This document shows positions 54,530-64,000 of a stretch of 64,000 bases of DNA, in pieces. This DNA comes from Cellulomonas sp. HZM (GTDB lineage: Bacteria; Actinomycetota; Actinomycetes; Actinomycetales; Cellulomonadaceae). How positions within the stretch are numbered: the first letter of the stretch is position 1; each line of letters opens with the position of its first letter. The notes under the pieces are model-generated. The model did no database searches. It saw only the letters and a program-made list of their open reading frames with translations, and was not told the DNA's origin. The translations under genes and the position numbers were made by a program. Where the stretch lies: assembly GCF_000708885.1 (NCBI RefSeq), contig NZ_JEOE01000002.1:124001-188000 (forward strand). The letters run 5' to 3'.

Positions 54530-55434
54530 CCCTTCACGGACCCCGAGGTCAGACCGCCGACGATGTAGCGCTGCAGGAACATGAACAGCAGGATCACCGG
54601 GATGGCTGCGACCACCGCACCCGCCGCGAACAGACCCCAGGGGGCCGTCCGCTCGTCCGCCGCGAGCGAGTAGAGCCCCACCGCGACGGTGTACTGCTCC
54701 GGGCGCTGGATCACGACCTTCGCGATGAGGAAGTCTCCGAACGACGAGACGAACGACAGCAGCCCGACCACGGCGAGGATCGGCGTCACCAGGCGCAGGA
54801 TGATCGTCCAGAAGATCTGCGCGTGCGTCGCGCCGTCGATCTTCGCGGCCTCGTCGAGCTCGCGCGGGACCGTGTTGAAGAACCCGTACATGAGGAACGT
54901 GTTCACGCCGAGCGCGCCGCCGAGGTAGACGCAGATGAGGCCGAGCAGGCTGTTGAGGCCCAGCGCGGGGAACACCTCGCCGATCGTCAGGAGCAGCAGG
55001 AAGATCGCGACGAACGCGAGCGTCTGCGGGAACATCTGCGCGAGCAGCAGGCCCGTGAGCGTGCCACGCCGACCACGGAACCGGAACCGGGAGAAGGCGT
55101 ACGCGGCGGCGGCGCCCATGAGGACCGTGCCGATCGCCGTGACCGTGCAGACGATCAGGGAGTTGCGCGCCCAGCTCCAGAATCCCCGGTCCCCGAGGTT
55201 CGTGTAGTTCGACAGGTCGAAGCTGCGGAAGAGCTGGTTCGACCCGGTGAGCGTCCCTCCCGGGACGAGCGACGCCGACAGCACGTAGAGCAGCGGCACG
55301 ACGCAGATGATGATCATCACGACGCCGACGACGTGACGCCAGCCGATCTCCTTCCACCACCGCAGCCCGCGGACGTGGTCGGCGTTGACGTTGGTGGCGG
55401 TCGCCTTGGGAGCACGGACCTCGGTGTACGACAT
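54526..55434 (-). CDS. malG: Maltodextrin ABC transporter permease MalG
   Basis: 302 aa, six membrane helices. The EAA loop ELDEAAKIDGATHAQIFW contacts the ATPase (an MsiK-type shared ATPase would be encoded elsewhere). The C-terminus VGGLTSGSVKG is the conserved tail of MalG proteins. It starts one base after the malF stop and overlaps the GH13 gene by ATGA. Confidence 0.95.
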   Translation of the reverse strand: MSYTEVRAPKATATNVNADHVRGLRWWKEIGWRHVVGVVMIIICVVPLLYVLSASLVPGGTLTGSNQLFRSFDLSNYTNLGDRGFWSWARNSLIVCTVTAIGTVLMGAAAAYAFSRFRFRGRRGTLTGLLLAQMFPQTLAFVAIFLLLLTIGEVFPALGLNSLLGLICVYLGGALGVNTFLMYGFFNTVPRELDEAAKIDGATHAQIFWTIILRLVTPILAVVGLLSFVSSFGDFLIAKVVIQRPEQYTVAVGLYSLAADERTAPWGLFAAGAVVAAIPVILLFMFLQRYIVGGLTSGSVKG

Positions 55435-55435
55435 G

Positions 55436-57058
55436 TCAGAGCTCCTCGAGGCGACGGGTCCGACGGAATCCCCACCAGGAGATGACGCCGACGATCACGA
55501 AGATCAGGATGGACAGGGCGCTCGCGAAGCCGTACTGCTTCACGCCCGACTCGAAGGCCACGGAGTAGACCATCGAGATGAGGATGTCGGTGTGCCCGAC
55601 GATGATCGGGGTCCCCTGGAAGTCGGGACCGCCGCCGGTGAGCATGTAGATGAGCGAGAAGTTGTTGAAGTTGAAGGCGAACGACGACACCAGCAGCGGT
55701 GCGACGGACACCATCAGCAGCGGGAAGACGATCGAGCGCTGGACCCGCACCGGGCTCGCGCCGTCCATCTTCGCCGACTCGAGCACGTCGCCCGGGATCG
55801 ACTGCAGGGCGCCCGTGCAGACGAGGAACATGTACGGGAACCCGAGCCAGAGGTTCACCATGAGGACGGAGAGCTTGGCGAGCCACGGGTCGGTCAGCCA
55901 CGGGATGCTGGCGCCGTGCAGCAACGTCTGGTTGACGAAGCCGAAGTCGACGTTCAGCATCCCCTTCCACACGAGAGCCGCGAGAAAGCCCGGGAAGGCG
56001 TACGGGAGGATCAGGAGCGCGCGGTAGACCTTCCGACCGCGGATGCGTGGGTCGTTGAAGACGACGGCGAGGAACAGCCCGAGCGCGAAGGTCGTGAGCA
56101 CGGACAAGAACGCGAACGCGAAGGTCCAGACCAGGATCTGCAGGAAGGGGCCCGAGATCCGGCTGTCGGTGAACGCGCGCGTGAAGTTCTCGAAGCCGAC
56201 GGTCACGCGCCAGCCCGGCGTGAGCGCCGTGCCGTCCGCCGAACGGAAGTTGCCGTGGTCGTCGGCGGTGTAGACCGTCCCCGTTGCCGAGTCCGTCATC
56301 GTGTCGGTCGCCGGGTCGTACGTCATCGTCGACTGGTAGACGTACGCGGTGAGGCCGTCGGAGGTGCGCAGCGAGCCGTCGGCGGCGTCGTCGGAGACCG
56401 GGACGCGCAAGTTCACGACGGCGTCCTGCTCCTGCGCGATCTGCGCGAACCCGAGCACGTCCCAGCCGGGGACCGTCGCCGCCTTGTCCCCGTCGGCGGT
56501 GGCCCCCGTCACGGGTGCGAGCGGGTCGTCCTGCGTGCCGACCTCCACGGTCCCGTCCTGGACGACCGCGAAGCCCAGCGTCCCGCCCTGACTCACGATC
56601 GTGAGCGGGTACGCGGCTGAACCCTCGACGCGCTGCTCGTTCTGGATGAGGATCGCCTGCACGGCGTCGGACTTGGTCGAGTTGTGGCCGTCGCCGTAGT
56701 TGGTGAACGCGATGAACGCCGTGTAGCACGCAGAGAAGATGACGTACACGAACAGGAAGACCAAGCCCGGGAGCAGGTACTTCGCGGGCAGGGCACGCTT
56801 CGAGAAGTACGCCCAGTTCACCAGCACCAGCGCGAGCACGAGGAAGCCGGCGATCGCCCACTGGGAGACCGACACCGCCGAGAGGATGCCGTAGACCGCG
56901 CCGGCGTCGATGAGGGCGACGAGCACGAGCTTGACCCAGAAGCCCCGCCCGAAGTCGCGCGCATGGCTCACACCGCCCGTGCCGTTCCTCGGCCGCTCGC
57001 CCGGCGGTCGAGGTGGCGTCCCCTCGTCCTCGGGGGTGATGGTCTGCTGGTGGGACAT
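55436..57058 (-). CDS. malF: Maltodextrin ABC transporter permease MalF
   Basis: 540 aa. After an N-terminal tail come paired helices, a large extracytoplasmic loop (about residues 120-265, rich in Asp/Thr, like the MalF P2 loop that touches MalE), then the permease core with EAA loop VLESAKMDGASPVRVQRS. ATG 57058 with GGAGG 6 nt upstream is chosen; the ORF runs 18 codons further without support. Confidence 0.95.
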   Translation of the reverse strand: MSHQQTITPEDEGTPPRPPGERPRNGTGGVSHARDFGRGFWVKLVLVALIDAGAVYGILSAVSVSQWAIAGFLVLALVLVNWAYFSKRALPAKYLLPGLVFLFVYVIFSACYTAFIAFTNYGDGHNSTKSDAVQAILIQNEQRVEGSAAYPLTIVSQGGTLGFAVVQDGTVEVGTQDDPLAPVTGATADGDKAATVPGWDVLGFAQIAQEQDAVVNLRVPVSDDAADGSLRTSDGLTAYVYQSTMTYDPATDTMTDSATGTVYTADDHGNFRSADGTALTPGWRVTVGFENFTRAFTDSRISGPFLQILVWTFAFAFLSVLTTFALGLFLAVVFNDPRIRGRKVYRALLILPYAFPGFLAALVWKGMLNVDFGFVNQTLLHGASIPWLTDPWLAKLSVLMVNLWLGFPYMFLVCTGALQSIPGDVLESAKMDGASPVRVQRSIVFPLLMVSVAPLLVSSFAFNFNNFSLIYMLTGGGPDFQGTPIIVGHTDILISMVYSVAFESGVKQYGFASALSILIFVIVGVISWWGFRRTRRLEEL

Positions 57059-57174
57059 GGCCGGCCTCCGTCGGGCGCGTCGTCGCGCCCTGCCTGTGAG
57101 GGCAGTGTCCACCGGGCCTGAGCGGCGCGCACGGCGGACCTGCGGGGATGTGGGTGCCGTCGCTGCGACGGCTG

Positions 57175-57210
57175 GAGGTCGCCCCGGCCAGCGTGGACCG
57201 GGGCGACCTC
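57175..57210 (-). promoter_or_regulatory. Intercistronic hairpin between malE and malF
   Basis: Perfect 13-bp stem (GAGGTCGCCCCGG with its complement) and a 10-nt loop, 17 bp after the malE stop within the 168-bp malE-malF gap. Its position suggests partial termination or 3' stabilisation giving more MalE than MalF/MalG. Confidence 0.65.
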
Positions 57211-57226
57211 GTCGACTACCGGCGTG

Positions 57227-58495
57227 CTACTTGCCGGCCTTGTCGATCGCGTCCTGCATGTTCTTGACCATCTTGGTCCAGGCCGCTGCCGGGTCCTTGG
57301 CCTGGCCGCTGATGATCTGCACCTGCGTGGTGCCCCAGAAGGCCCACATGGCACCCATCTCGGGGATCGACGGCATCGGCGCGCCGGTCGCCCCGGCCTC
57401 GTTGAAGCCCTTGAGCACCGGGTCGTCGACCTGCTCGGCCGAGGCCTTGAGCGCCGGCAGGCGACCGCCGGCCTTGTAGAGCTCCGTCTGAACCTTCTCG
57501 GTCGTGAGGAAGCTGGTCACGAACGCCTGCGCGAGCAGCGGGTTCTTGGACTTGGACGAGATGAACGCGCCCTGGACGCCGACGAACGGCTTGGCCTCCG
57601 AGCCGCCCGCGCTCGGGACGGGCAGGACCGAGATGTCCATGCCCTTCTGCGTGAACTCCGTGGTGTACCAGGGGCCGGTCACGATGTAGGGCGAGTCGCC
57701 CTTCTCGAACGCGGCCTTGGCCTGGTCGCCACCGATGCTGGCCGACAGGACCTTCTCCTTGCCGAGCTTGGCGATGTACTTGGCGAACTTGTCGCCGTTC
57801 GCGCCGCCGAGGCCGAGCTCGTTGGTGTACGAGCCGTCACCGCTCTGCTTGAAGATCGGGGCGTCGAAGGACGTCTGCAGCGGATACAGGTGGTACGCGT
57901 CGCCCTGGTCGCCCTGCTGGATGAGGACCGAGTACTTCTTGCCGGCCTTCTTGCCCTCGGTGACGAGGTCGTCGAAGGTCTTGGCCGTCGTCTCGGGCTG
58001 GAGCTTGTTGTTGCGGACCAGCGCGATGTTCTCGATCGCGTACGGCGCACCGTAGAGCTTGCCGTCGTACGTGAACGCCTGGATGGCGGAGGTGGCGAAG
58101 CCGTCCGCCTTGTCGCCGAGCTCGATGGGCGCGACCACACCGTTGTTGACGAACTCACCGGTCCAGTCGTGCGCGCCGATGATGACGTCCGGGCCCTGAC
58201 CCGTGGGGACCTGCTTGACGAAGTCCGTGCGGATGTCGCCCGACACCTTCTGGACCAGGTCGACCTTGACGCCCGTCTGCGCGGTGAACTCCTGGACGAT
58301 GGGCTTCATGACGTCGATGCGCGTCTCGTCGACCCACATCGTCAGCGTGCCGGACAGCGTGGGGGCTGCGCTCGTGGGCGCCTCGCTCGGAGGCGCCGAG
58401 GTCTGGTCACCGGTGCTGCTGCCGCCGCTCGAGCAGGCGGTCATCGTCAGCGCGAGGCCGAGGGCCGCGGCAACGACAGGGATGCTCCGTCGCAT
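57227..58495 (-). CDS. malE: Maltodextrin-binding lipoprotein MalE
   Basis: 422 aa solute-binding protein. Lipoprotein signal [15 protein letters not shown] with lipobox LTMTAC (C21), then a Ser/Thr/Pro linker. The binding fold has [23 protein letters not shown], and [11 protein letters not shown] near the C-terminus, typical of maltose/maltodextrin receptors. First gene of malE-malF-malG-GH13. Its promoter region carries TTGCAAG inverted repeats. Confidence 0.95.
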   Translation of the reverse strand: MRRSIPVVAAALGLALTMTACSSGGSSTGDQTSAPPSEAPTSAAPTLSGTLTMWVDETRIDVMKPIVQEFTAQTGVKVDLVQKVSGDIRTDFVKQVPTGQGPDVIIGAHDWTGEFVNNGVVAPIELGDKADGFATSAIQAFTYDGKLYGAPYAIENIALVRNNKLQPETTAKTFDDLVTEGKKAGKKYSVLIQQGDQGDAYHLYPLQTSFDAPIFKQSGDGSYTNELGLGGANGDKFAKYIAKLGKEKVLSASIGGDQAKAAFEKGDSPYIVTGPWYTTEFTQKGMDISVLPVPSAGGSEAKPFVGVQGAFISSKSKNPLLAQAFVTSFLTTEKVQTELYKAGGRLPALKASAEQVDDPVLKGFNEAGATGAPMPSIPEMGAMWAFWGTTQVQIISGQAKDPAAAWTKMVKNMQDAIDKAGK

Positions 58496-58580
58496 CTTCG
58501 TTCTCCTGGGTGTCAGTGGAGGTGCCTGCGGCAGGGTTCCTCACCACCGACGCTGGCCTGATGCGCCGAACGTAGCCTCG

Positions 58581-58598
58581 TTGCAAGCAGCCTTGCAA
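58581..58598. promoter_or_regulatory. LacI-type operator upstream of malE
   Basis: Perfect inverted repeat TTGCAAG-CAGC-CTTGCAA, about 85 bp before malE, in the malE/malR divergent region. Probable MalR binding site. Confidence 0.7.
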
Positions 58599-58676
58599 GT
58601 CGTTACGGTAACTTTCAGGCAACGGTTTCAGAGCCGCGCTCAACGTCTGAGTGCTGCACCCCGAGATCGCTGAGAA

Positions 58677-58696
58677 CTTGCACGGATCACCTTGCA
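58677..58696. promoter_or_regulatory. CTTGCA repeats upstream of malR
   Basis: Two direct CTTGCA copies (58677-58682, 58691-58696) spaced 14 bp, about 47 bp before the malR start. They share the half-site of the malE operator and would allow autoregulation. Confidence 0.55.
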
Positions 58697-58742
58697 GGAG
58701 CTGCTCCACCACCGCACGACCGACCCAGGACGAGGAGGTCCC

Positions 58743-59807
58743 GTGTCCCCAACGCTGCCCCCCGTGCGCACGCGTCTGACCGATCTCGCCGACCAGGCGG
58801 GCGTCAGCACGGCCACGGTCTCGCGCGTGCTCAACGGCAAGCACGGCGTCTCCGCACAGGCCCGCCAGTCGGTGCTCGCGGCACTCGACGTCCTCGGCTA
58901 CGAGCGGCCCGAGAAGCTGCGCACGCGGTCCGCGGGGCTCGTCGGCCTCGTCGTCCCGGAGCTCGTGAACCCCGTGTTCCCGGCGTTCGCGCAGGTCATC
59001 GAGTCCATGCTCACCGAACGCGGCTACACGCCCCTGCTGTGCACGCAGTCCCCCGGGGGGACCACGGAGGACCAGTACGTCGAGATGCTCCTCGAGCACG
59101 GCGTCGCCGGCATCGTGTTCGTCTCCGGCCTGCACGCCGACAGCGCGGCGTCCAAGGACCGGTACCACCGCCTGCGCGCGCGCGGCATGCCGATCGTCAT
59201 GGTGAACGGCCACGCCGACGGCGTCGACGCCCCGAGCGTCTCGACCGACGACGCCGCGGCGCTCGACCTCGCGTTCCGGCACCTCGTCTCGCTGGGCCAC
59301 CGCAACATCGGGCTCGCGATCGGCCCCGACCGCTTCGTCCCCGCCGCGCGCAAGCGCGCCGAGTTCACCGCGAACCTGCAGCGGCACCTGGGTGTCGACG
59401 ACCCGACGGGGCACGTGGTCTCCACGCTGTTCACCGTCGAGGGCGGTCAGGCCGCCGCGCTCGAGCTCATCGCGAGCGGGCACACCGCGATCGTGTGCGG
59501 GTCCGACCTGATGGCGCTCGGCGCGATCCGGGGCGCACGCGCGCAGGGCCTGTCCGTCCCCGGGGACGTGTCCGTCGTCGGCTTCGACGACTCGCCGCTC
59601 ATCGCGTTCACCGACCCGCCGCTGACCACCGTGCGCCAGCCGGTCCTCGCGATGGGGCACGCGGCCGTGTCCGCTCTGGTGTCCGAGATCAACGGCACGC
59701 CTGCGTCCCGCACCGAGCTGAAGTTCCACCCCGAGCTCATCGTCCGGGGCTCGACCGGCGCCGCGCCGGCGCTCGCCGACCACACCCCGCTCGCCGCGGC
59801 GCTCTGA
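58743..59807 (+). CDS. malR: LacI family maltose regulator MalR
   Basis: 354 aa. N-terminal LacI HTH ([28 protein letters not shown]) and a periplasmic-binding-protein-like sensor domain ([40 protein letters not shown]). Divergent from malE and next to an alpha-glucosidase, so repression of the maltodextrin genes is the likely job. GTG 58743 has GAGGAGG upstream; the longer TTG start at 58692 would lie on the operator. Confidence 0.92.
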   Translation: MSPTLPPVRTRLTDLADQAGVSTATVSRVLNGKHGVSAQARQSVLAALDVLGYERPEKLRTRSAGLVGLVVPELVNPVFPAFAQVIESMLTERGYTPLLCTQSPGGTTEDQYVEMLLEHGVAGIVFVSGLHADSAASKDRYHRLRARGMPIVMVNGHADGVDAPSVSTDDAAALDLAFRHLVSLGHRNIGLAIGPDRFVPAARKRAEFTANLQRHLGVDDPTGHVVSTLFTVEGGQAAALELIASGHTAIVCGSDLMALGAIRGARAQGLSVPGDVSVVGFDDSPLIAFTDPPLTTVRQPVLAMGHAAVSALVSEINGTPASRTELKFHPELIVRGSTGAAPALADHTPLAAAL

Positions 59808-59870
59808 CCTCCGGACCCGACCACCTCGTCGCGTGCGCGATCCCGCGCGCCCTCTCGTGAAAGGCCCTTC

Positions 59871-61580
59871 GTGACCTCGCTCGACACCCGCTCCCTGCTC
59901 GTGCACGCCCCGTCCGACTCGGACGGCGAGTGGTGGCGGCACGCCGTCATCTACCAGGTCTACCCGCGCTCGTTCGCCGACGGCTCGGGCGACGGGGTCG
60001 GCGACCTGCCCGGCGTCACGTCGCGGCTCGACCACCTGGCGGCGCTCGGCGTCGACGCCGTCTGGCTGTCGCCGTTCTACCGCTCGCCGCAGGCCGACGC
60101 GGGCTACGACGTCGCCGACTACCGCGACGTCGACCCGCTGTTCGGCACGCTCGACGACTTCGACGCGCTGCTCGCACGCGCGCACGGCCTCGGCCTGCGT
60201 GTCGTCGTCGACCTCGTGCCGAACCACACGTCCGACGAGCACGTGTGGTTCCGCGCCGCCGCTGCGAGCGCACCGGGGTCGGCCGAGCGCGCCCGGTACC
60301 ACTTCCGCGAGGGACGCGGCGAGAGCGGCGAGCTCCCGCCGAACAACTGGGACTCGATCTTCGGCGGCCCCGCGTGGACCCGCGTGCCCGACGGTCAGTG
60401 GTACCTGCACCTGTTCGACTCGCGTCAGCCGGACCTGAACTGGGAGCACCCCGAGGTCCGCGCCGAGTTCGAGGACGTGCTCCGGTTCTGGCTCGACCGC
60501 GGCGTCGACGGGTTCCGGATCGACGTCGCGCACGGCATGGTCAAGGCTCCCGGGCTGCCCGACTGGTCCGGGCACGTGTCGATGATCGACGGCTCGGACG
60601 GCGTCGACCCCCTGGACCGCGCGGACGAGGTGACCGGCTCCGGGAACCAGGGGCCCATGTTCGACCAGGACGGCGTGCACGACATCTACCGCGCGTGGAA
60701 CCGCGTGCTCGCGGCCTACGACGGCGACCGCGCGCTCGTCGCAGAGGCGTGGGTCGAGCCGCTGTCCCGCCTCGCCCGGTACGTCCGGCCCGACGAGATG
60801 CAGCAGGCCTTCAACTTCGCGTTCCTCGCTACCCCCTGGCACGCACCCGCGCTGCGCGAGGTGATCGAGGCCTCCTACGCGACGAACGACTCGGTGGGTG
60901 CGCCCACCACCTGGGTGATGTCGAACCACGACGTCGTGCGTCACGCCTCACGGCTCGGCCTGTCCGAGCCCAACGCGCGCCCCAACGGGATCGGCCGCGG
61001 CGACGAGCAGCCCGACGAGCAGCTCGGCCTGCGCCGGGCACGCTCGGCCTCCCTGCTGATGCTCGGCCTGCCCGGCTCGGCGTACCTGTACCAGGGGGAG
61101 GAGCTGGGCTTGCCCGACCACACCGATCTCCCCGACGACCTGCGCCAGGATCCCGCCTACTTCCGCACGGGCGGTGCGGAGCGCGGACGCGACGGCTGCC
61201 GCGTGCCGCTGCCGTGGGAGGCCGGGGCCCCCGGTCTGGGCTTCTCGCCCGCCGGCCTGACCTGGCTCCCCCAGCCTGCGTCGTGGACGGCCTACGCCGC
61301 CGATGTCCAGCGCGGCGTGCCCGGTTCCACGTACGAGACCTACCGGGCCGCGCTGGTCACGCGGCGCGCAGACCGGCTCGGCACGGGCGGCCTGACGTGG
61401 GACCACACGTTCGGGGACGACGTGATCGCGTTCCGGAACCGCGACGTCCTGGTGGTGGCGAACCTCGGGTCCCTGCCCGTGGCGCTGCCCGAGGGCGCCG
61501 CCGTCCTGCTCTCGTCGGCGGACCTGCCGGGCGACGGCACGCTTCCCGCGGACACCACTGCCTGGCTGCGCACGCGTTGA
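59871..61580 (+). CDS. aglA: GH13 alpha-glucosidase (oligo-1,6-glucosidase/maltase type)
   Basis: 569 aa, cytoplasmic. [20 protein letters not shown] at the N-terminus, [25 protein letters not shown] (nucleophile), [10 protein letters not shown] (acid Glu) and [10 protein letters not shown] (third Asp). Releases glucose from maltose and short maltodextrins. GTG 59871 has GAAAGG 7 nt upstream. It lies 63 bp behind malR, probably cotranscribed. Confidence 0.94.
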   Translation: MTSLDTRSLLVHAPSDSDGEWWRHAVIYQVYPRSFADGSGDGVGDLPGVTSRLDHLAALGVDAVWLSPFYRSPQADAGYDVADYRDVDPLFGTLDDFDALLARAHGLGLRVVVDLVPNHTSDEHVWFRAAAASAPGSAERARYHFREGRGESGELPPNNWDSIFGGPAWTRVPDGQWYLHLFDSRQPDLNWEHPEVRAEFEDVLRFWLDRGVDGFRIDVAHGMVKAPGLPDWSGHVSMIDGSDGVDPLDRADEVTGSGNQGPMFDQDGVHDIYRAWNRVLAAYDGDRALVAEAWVEPLSRLARYVRPDEMQQAFNFAFLATPWHAPALREVIEASYATNDSVGAPTTWVMSNHDVVRHASRLGLSEPNARPNGIGRGDEQPDEQLGLRRARSASLLMLGLPGSAYLYQGEELGLPDHTDLPDDLRQDPAYFRTGGAERGRDGCRVPLPWEAGAPGLGFSPAGLTWLPQPASWTAYAADVQRGVPGSTYETYRAALVTRRADRLGTGGLTWDHTFGDDVIAFRNRDVLVVANLGSLPVALPEGAAVLLSSADLPGDGTLPADTTAWLRTR

Positions 61581-61606
61581 ACGGCACGAGCTGAACGGCA
61601 CGCGCC

Positions 61607-63064
61607 TCAGGGCGCGAGGTGCGCGACGTCGAACGCAGCCGCCCCGTGGGCGGGCACCGTCACGGTGACCTGCCCGTCGGAGACCTTCGTCGCCGTGCAC
61701 GACGACGCCAGCACGTCGCAGTAGGAGGCGTCCGCGAGCGAGGTGTGCAGCGTCGTCGTCAACGCCTGGTCGCCGGCGTTCACGACGACGAGGCCGCGCT
61801 CGCCCCTGCCGAACGCGACGGCGTCGCCGTCCGACCAGGTGTCGACGACGGCCGCGTCACCGACGACCGCGCGCCACGCCACCATCGCAGCGATCTGGGG
61901 CCACCGGTGCTGGCACACGCGGTCGCCGTCCTGCCACGTCCGTACCGGCCCGACGTCCGACGCGCACGACGCGTCGAGGACCAGGCCCTTCGCGTCCTGC
62001 GGAGGTCCTGCGTCGCGGTCCGAGAACGCGTAGCCCGACATGACCTCCGGTGTGCCGTACGCGCCCGCGAGCATGAGCACGTTCGCGGCCAGGTAGTCCT
62101 GGTCCGGGTACGCGAGGGTCGAGCCGTCGCGCTCGGTGTCGTGGTCGTCGACGAACACCACGGCGTCCTTCGACGGCACGTACCGGGCGGTCGCCGACCC
62201 CAGGTCGAGGAACAGGCCAGGGGTACCCGCGAGCACGCCCTCGAGCTCCTTCGCGAACGTGAACTCGTACACCTTGCCGTTGGCGAGGTACTGCTCGGGC
62301 TGCACGGGCTCGTCGGTCCCACGGATCACCTCCTGGACGATCCCGGTGCCCGCCGGGAGCGGGGCGAGGATCGCCGCGACGTCCTGCGGGGCCATGTGCT
62401 TGGCCGCGTCGATCCGGAACCCGTCGACGCCGAGCGAGAGCAGGTCCTGCAGGTACCGCGTGAGCCGCTCGCGTACGCGCGTGCTGCCGGTGTCGAGGTC
62501 CGCGAGGTTCAGCAGCTCGCACGTCTGGACCTGGTCGGCGTCGTGGTAGTCGGCGATGTCGTCGCCCGCGGTGAGCCCGCAGTGGTGGAAGTCGTCCCGC
62601 GTCCAGATCCCCGGGTACTCGTAGTGGGAGAACGACGACCCCGCCCAGCCCGTACCCGGGGCGTCCTGCCCGGTCATGTGGTTGAGCACGGCGTCCGTCC
62701 ACACCTGCACGCCCGCCGCGTGGCACGTGCGGACCATCTCCGCGAACTGCTCGCGCGTCCCGAGCCTGGACTCCACGAGGTAGCTCACGGGCTGGTACGA
62801 CGTCCACCACTGCTCGCCCAGCACGTGCTCCTGCGGCGGCGAGGTCAGCACCCACGCGTAGCCCGCCGGTCCGATCTGGTCGGTGCACTCGCGCGCGATC
62901 GAGTCCCAGGTCCACTGGAACATCTCGATGCCGACGTCACGTCCGGAGCCGTCCGCCGCGGGCGAGCGCGCCGGGTCCGGCGGCGCGGCGGACGTGCAGC
63001 CGGCGAGGGCTGCGAGGGCCAGCGAGACGACGAGCGCGACGCGCGCTCGGCGGGACATCGTCAT
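61607..63064 (-). CDS. amy: Lipoprotein alpha-amylase (GH13, Streptomyces/animal-type)
   Basis: 485 aa. Signal peptide RARVALVVSLALAALAGC with lipobox LAGC, then a short Pro/Ala linker. GH13 core: [24 protein letters not shown] (nucleophile), GIVQEVIRG (acid Glu) and FVDDHDTERDG (third Asp). These are the marks of the compact Ca/Cl-type amylases of Streptomyces and animals. ATG 63064 is preferred to GTG 63070 because GGGA then stands 6 nt upstream. It makes the dextrins imported by MalEFG. Confidence 0.93.
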   Translation of the reverse strand: MTMSRRARVALVVSLALAALAGCTSAAPPDPARSPAADGSGRDVGIEMFQWTWDSIARECTDQIGPAGYAWVLTSPPQEHVLGEQWWTSYQPVSYLVESRLGTREQFAEMVRTCHAAGVQVWTDAVLNHMTGQDAPGTGWAGSSFSHYEYPGIWTRDDFHHCGLTAGDDIADYHDADQVQTCELLNLADLDTGSTRVRERLTRYLQDLLSLGVDGFRIDAAKHMAPQDVAAILAPLPAGTGIVQEVIRGTDEPVQPEQYLANGKVYEFTFAKELEGVLAGTPGLFLDLGSATARYVPSKDAVVFVDDHDTERDGSTLAYPDQDYLAANVLMLAGAYGTPEVMSGYAFSDRDAGPPQDAKGLVLDASCASDVGPVRTWQDGDRVCQHRWPQIAAMVAWRAVVGDAAVVDTWSDGDAVAFGRGERGLVVVNAGDQALTTTLHTSLADASYCDVLASSCTATKVSDGQVTVTVPAHGAAAFDVAHLAP

Positions 63065-63081
63065 CGACACTCCCGAGTCGG

Positions 63082-63100
63082 TTGCAACTTTTGCAGCAAT
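63082..63100. promoter_or_regulatory. TTGCA repeats upstream of the amylase
   Basis: TTGCAACTT followed by TTGCAGCAA: TTGCA half-sites 9 bp apart, 17 bp before the amylase start. They resemble the malE operator, so joint MalR control is likely. Confidence 0.55.
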
Positions 63101-63118
63101 TTCCAGGGATCGTCACAG

Positions 63119-63124
63119 TAGCGT
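63119..63124 (+). promoter_or_regulatory. -10 element, leaderless promoter of the PfkB kinase
   Basis: TAGCGT, 7 nt, then GTG 63132. Confidence 0.55.
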
Positions 63125-63131
63125 GGTCGAC

Positions 63132-64000
63132 GTGCCTCACGTGCTCGTCAACGGAGCCGCCTCGTGGAACACGCTCGTGCGCCTGCCCGAGCTGCCCGAG
63201 CCGCGGCCCGCCACGCTGTTCGCGAGCGGGCTCGACGACGGTCTCGGCGGCACGTCGGCCGGCAAGGCGGTGACCCTCGCTGCGCTCGGCGTCGACGTCA
63301 CGCTCGCGACGCTGCTCGGCCACGACGACGAGGCCGACCTGGTGCGCACCGCGCTCGGCCCGCACGTGCGCCTCCTCGCCGCGCCCGCGCGGGCGGGACG
63401 CACCGAGCGGCACCTCAACCTCATGGCCGACGACGGCTCGCGCGTGTCGATCTACCTCGAGCTGCCCGCCGCGGTGTCGCCCGACCCGCCCGCGGCCGTG
63501 CTCGAGACGCTCGCGCTGGCCGATGTCGCCGTCCTGGACCTCGCCGAGTCGTCCCGACCGCTGCTGCGCGCCGCACGCGCGCTCGACGTCCCCGTGTGGT
63601 GCGACGTGCACGACGACGACGGCACCGCCGAGTACCCGCGCGCGTTCGCCGACGCCGCCGACGTCCTCGTCGTGAGCGACGCCCGGCTGCCCGATCCGCA
63701 CGCCTACCTCGAGGCCCGCGTGGTCGGCGGTGCCGCGCTCGCCGTGTGCACGCGCGGCGCAGCGGGCGCGGTGGCGTTCGACGGCACGACCTGGTGGGAC
63801 GTGCCCTCCGCACCGGTGGACGTCGTGGACACCAACGGCGCCGGGGACGCGTTCGTGTCCGGGCTGCTCGCGGCGACGCTCGCAGGGCGACCCACCGCCG
63901 ACGCGCTGGCCTGGGCATCCGCGGCCGGTGCGATCGCGGTCGGCGGGCGCGACCTCGGAGCACCGCACGCGAGCGTGCAGGCCGTCGTCGAGCTGGCGAC
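63132..64000 (+). CDS. PfkB family carbohydrate kinase (3'-truncated)
   Basis: At least 289 residues, running off the window. Ribokinase fold: GLGGTSAGKAVTLAALGVDV near the N-terminus (substrate side) and the catalytic anion-hole motif DTNGAGDAFVSGLLAATLAG near residues 235-255 with the base Asp. The substrate could be a sugar, ribose or fructose; an Asn replaces the second Thr often seen in DTTGAGD. Divergent from the amylase. Confidence 0.9.
   Translation, partial: MPHVLVNGAASWNTLVRLPELPEPRPATLFASGLDDGLGGTSAGKAVTLAALGVDVTLATLLGHDDEADLVRTALGPHVRLLAAPARAGRTERHLNLMADDGSRVSIYLELPAAVSPDPPAAVLETLALADVAVLDLAESSRPLLRAARALDVPVWCDVHDDDGTAEYPRAFADAADVLVVSDARLPDPHAYLEARVVGGAALAVCTRGAAGAVAFDGTTWWDVPSAPVDVVDTNGAGDAFVSGLLAATLAGRPTADALAWASAAGAIAVGGRDLGAPHASVQAVVELA

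Overview
The window is a GC-rich (roughly 72-74% by eye) actinobacterial chromosome segment. Gene content and order (BldC, DUF3145, DUF3052, polyphosphate glucokinase, FasR-fabD-fabH-acpP-fabF downstream of a single-chain aceE, glnE beside glnA2, a MalR-type maltodextrin locus) point to Micrococcales, most likely Cellulomonas or a close relative. Many genes start directly behind a TANNNT hexamer with only 6-8 nt between, the arrangement expected for leaderless transcripts. The assignment rests on recognised families; no database search was possible.

Layout. 0-2.4 kb: end of a respiratory nitrate reductase operon (narJ-narI-narK). 2.4-9.7 kb: a membrane protein, an AI-2E family exporter, then glnE and glnA2 on the minus strand. 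9.8-15.8 kb: nadE, panB, an endonuclease/phosphatase-fold membrane protein, a YitT/YczE-type protein, map and polyphosphate glucokinase. 15.8-20.7 kb: a YhgE/Pip export protein with a degenerate ABC ATPase, a small LuxR-type HTH protein, a VOC protein and a phosphofructokinase.

20.7-24.3 kb is an accessory island. It is bounded by a perfect 30-bp direct repeat (20723-20752 and 24281-24310), and the right copy is the 3' end of the RNase P RNA gene (rnpB, minus strand, about 24282-24664). A broken tyrosine recombinase lies just inside the right end, so this looks like an integrative element that used the rnpB 3' end as its attachment site and has since decayed. It carries a cytoplasmic trypsin-like protease, a one-helix membrane protein, a WhiB-like protein with one cluster cysteine changed to Trp, a small zinc-finger-like protein and other small ORFs.

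24.7-31.5 kb: tautomerase, YaaA, a permease, a histidine phosphatase/zinc-ribbon/Nif3 operon, MOSC, tRNA-Val, an AhpE-like peroxiredoxin and DUF3052. 31.8-42.4 kb: aceE, then FasR and the type II fatty acid synthase genes, DUF3145, peptide deformylase and bldC. The bldC leader contains what reads as a cyclic-di-GMP class I (GEMM) riboswitch. 42.4-52.7 kb: tRNA-Met, a TetR-GAPDH bicistron with an operator over its promoter, DUF1206, tRNA-Asn, YbaK, PAP2, a transglutaminase-like protein, dnaG and dgt. 52.7-64 kb: a maltodextrin locus with GH13 enzyme-malG-malF-malE on one strand, divergent malR and alpha-glucosidase, a lipoprotein alpha-amylase, and a PfkB kinase cut by the window end. TTGCAA-type repeats sit upstream of malE, malR and the amylase.

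Pyruvate dehydrogenase E1 (acetyl-CoA) and FasR-controlled fatty acid synthesis sit together. Maltodextrin uptake (MalEFG), extracellular amylase and intracellular glucosidases supply glucose that PpgK and Pfk elsewhere in the window could process. No CRISPR array or complete transposon was seen.
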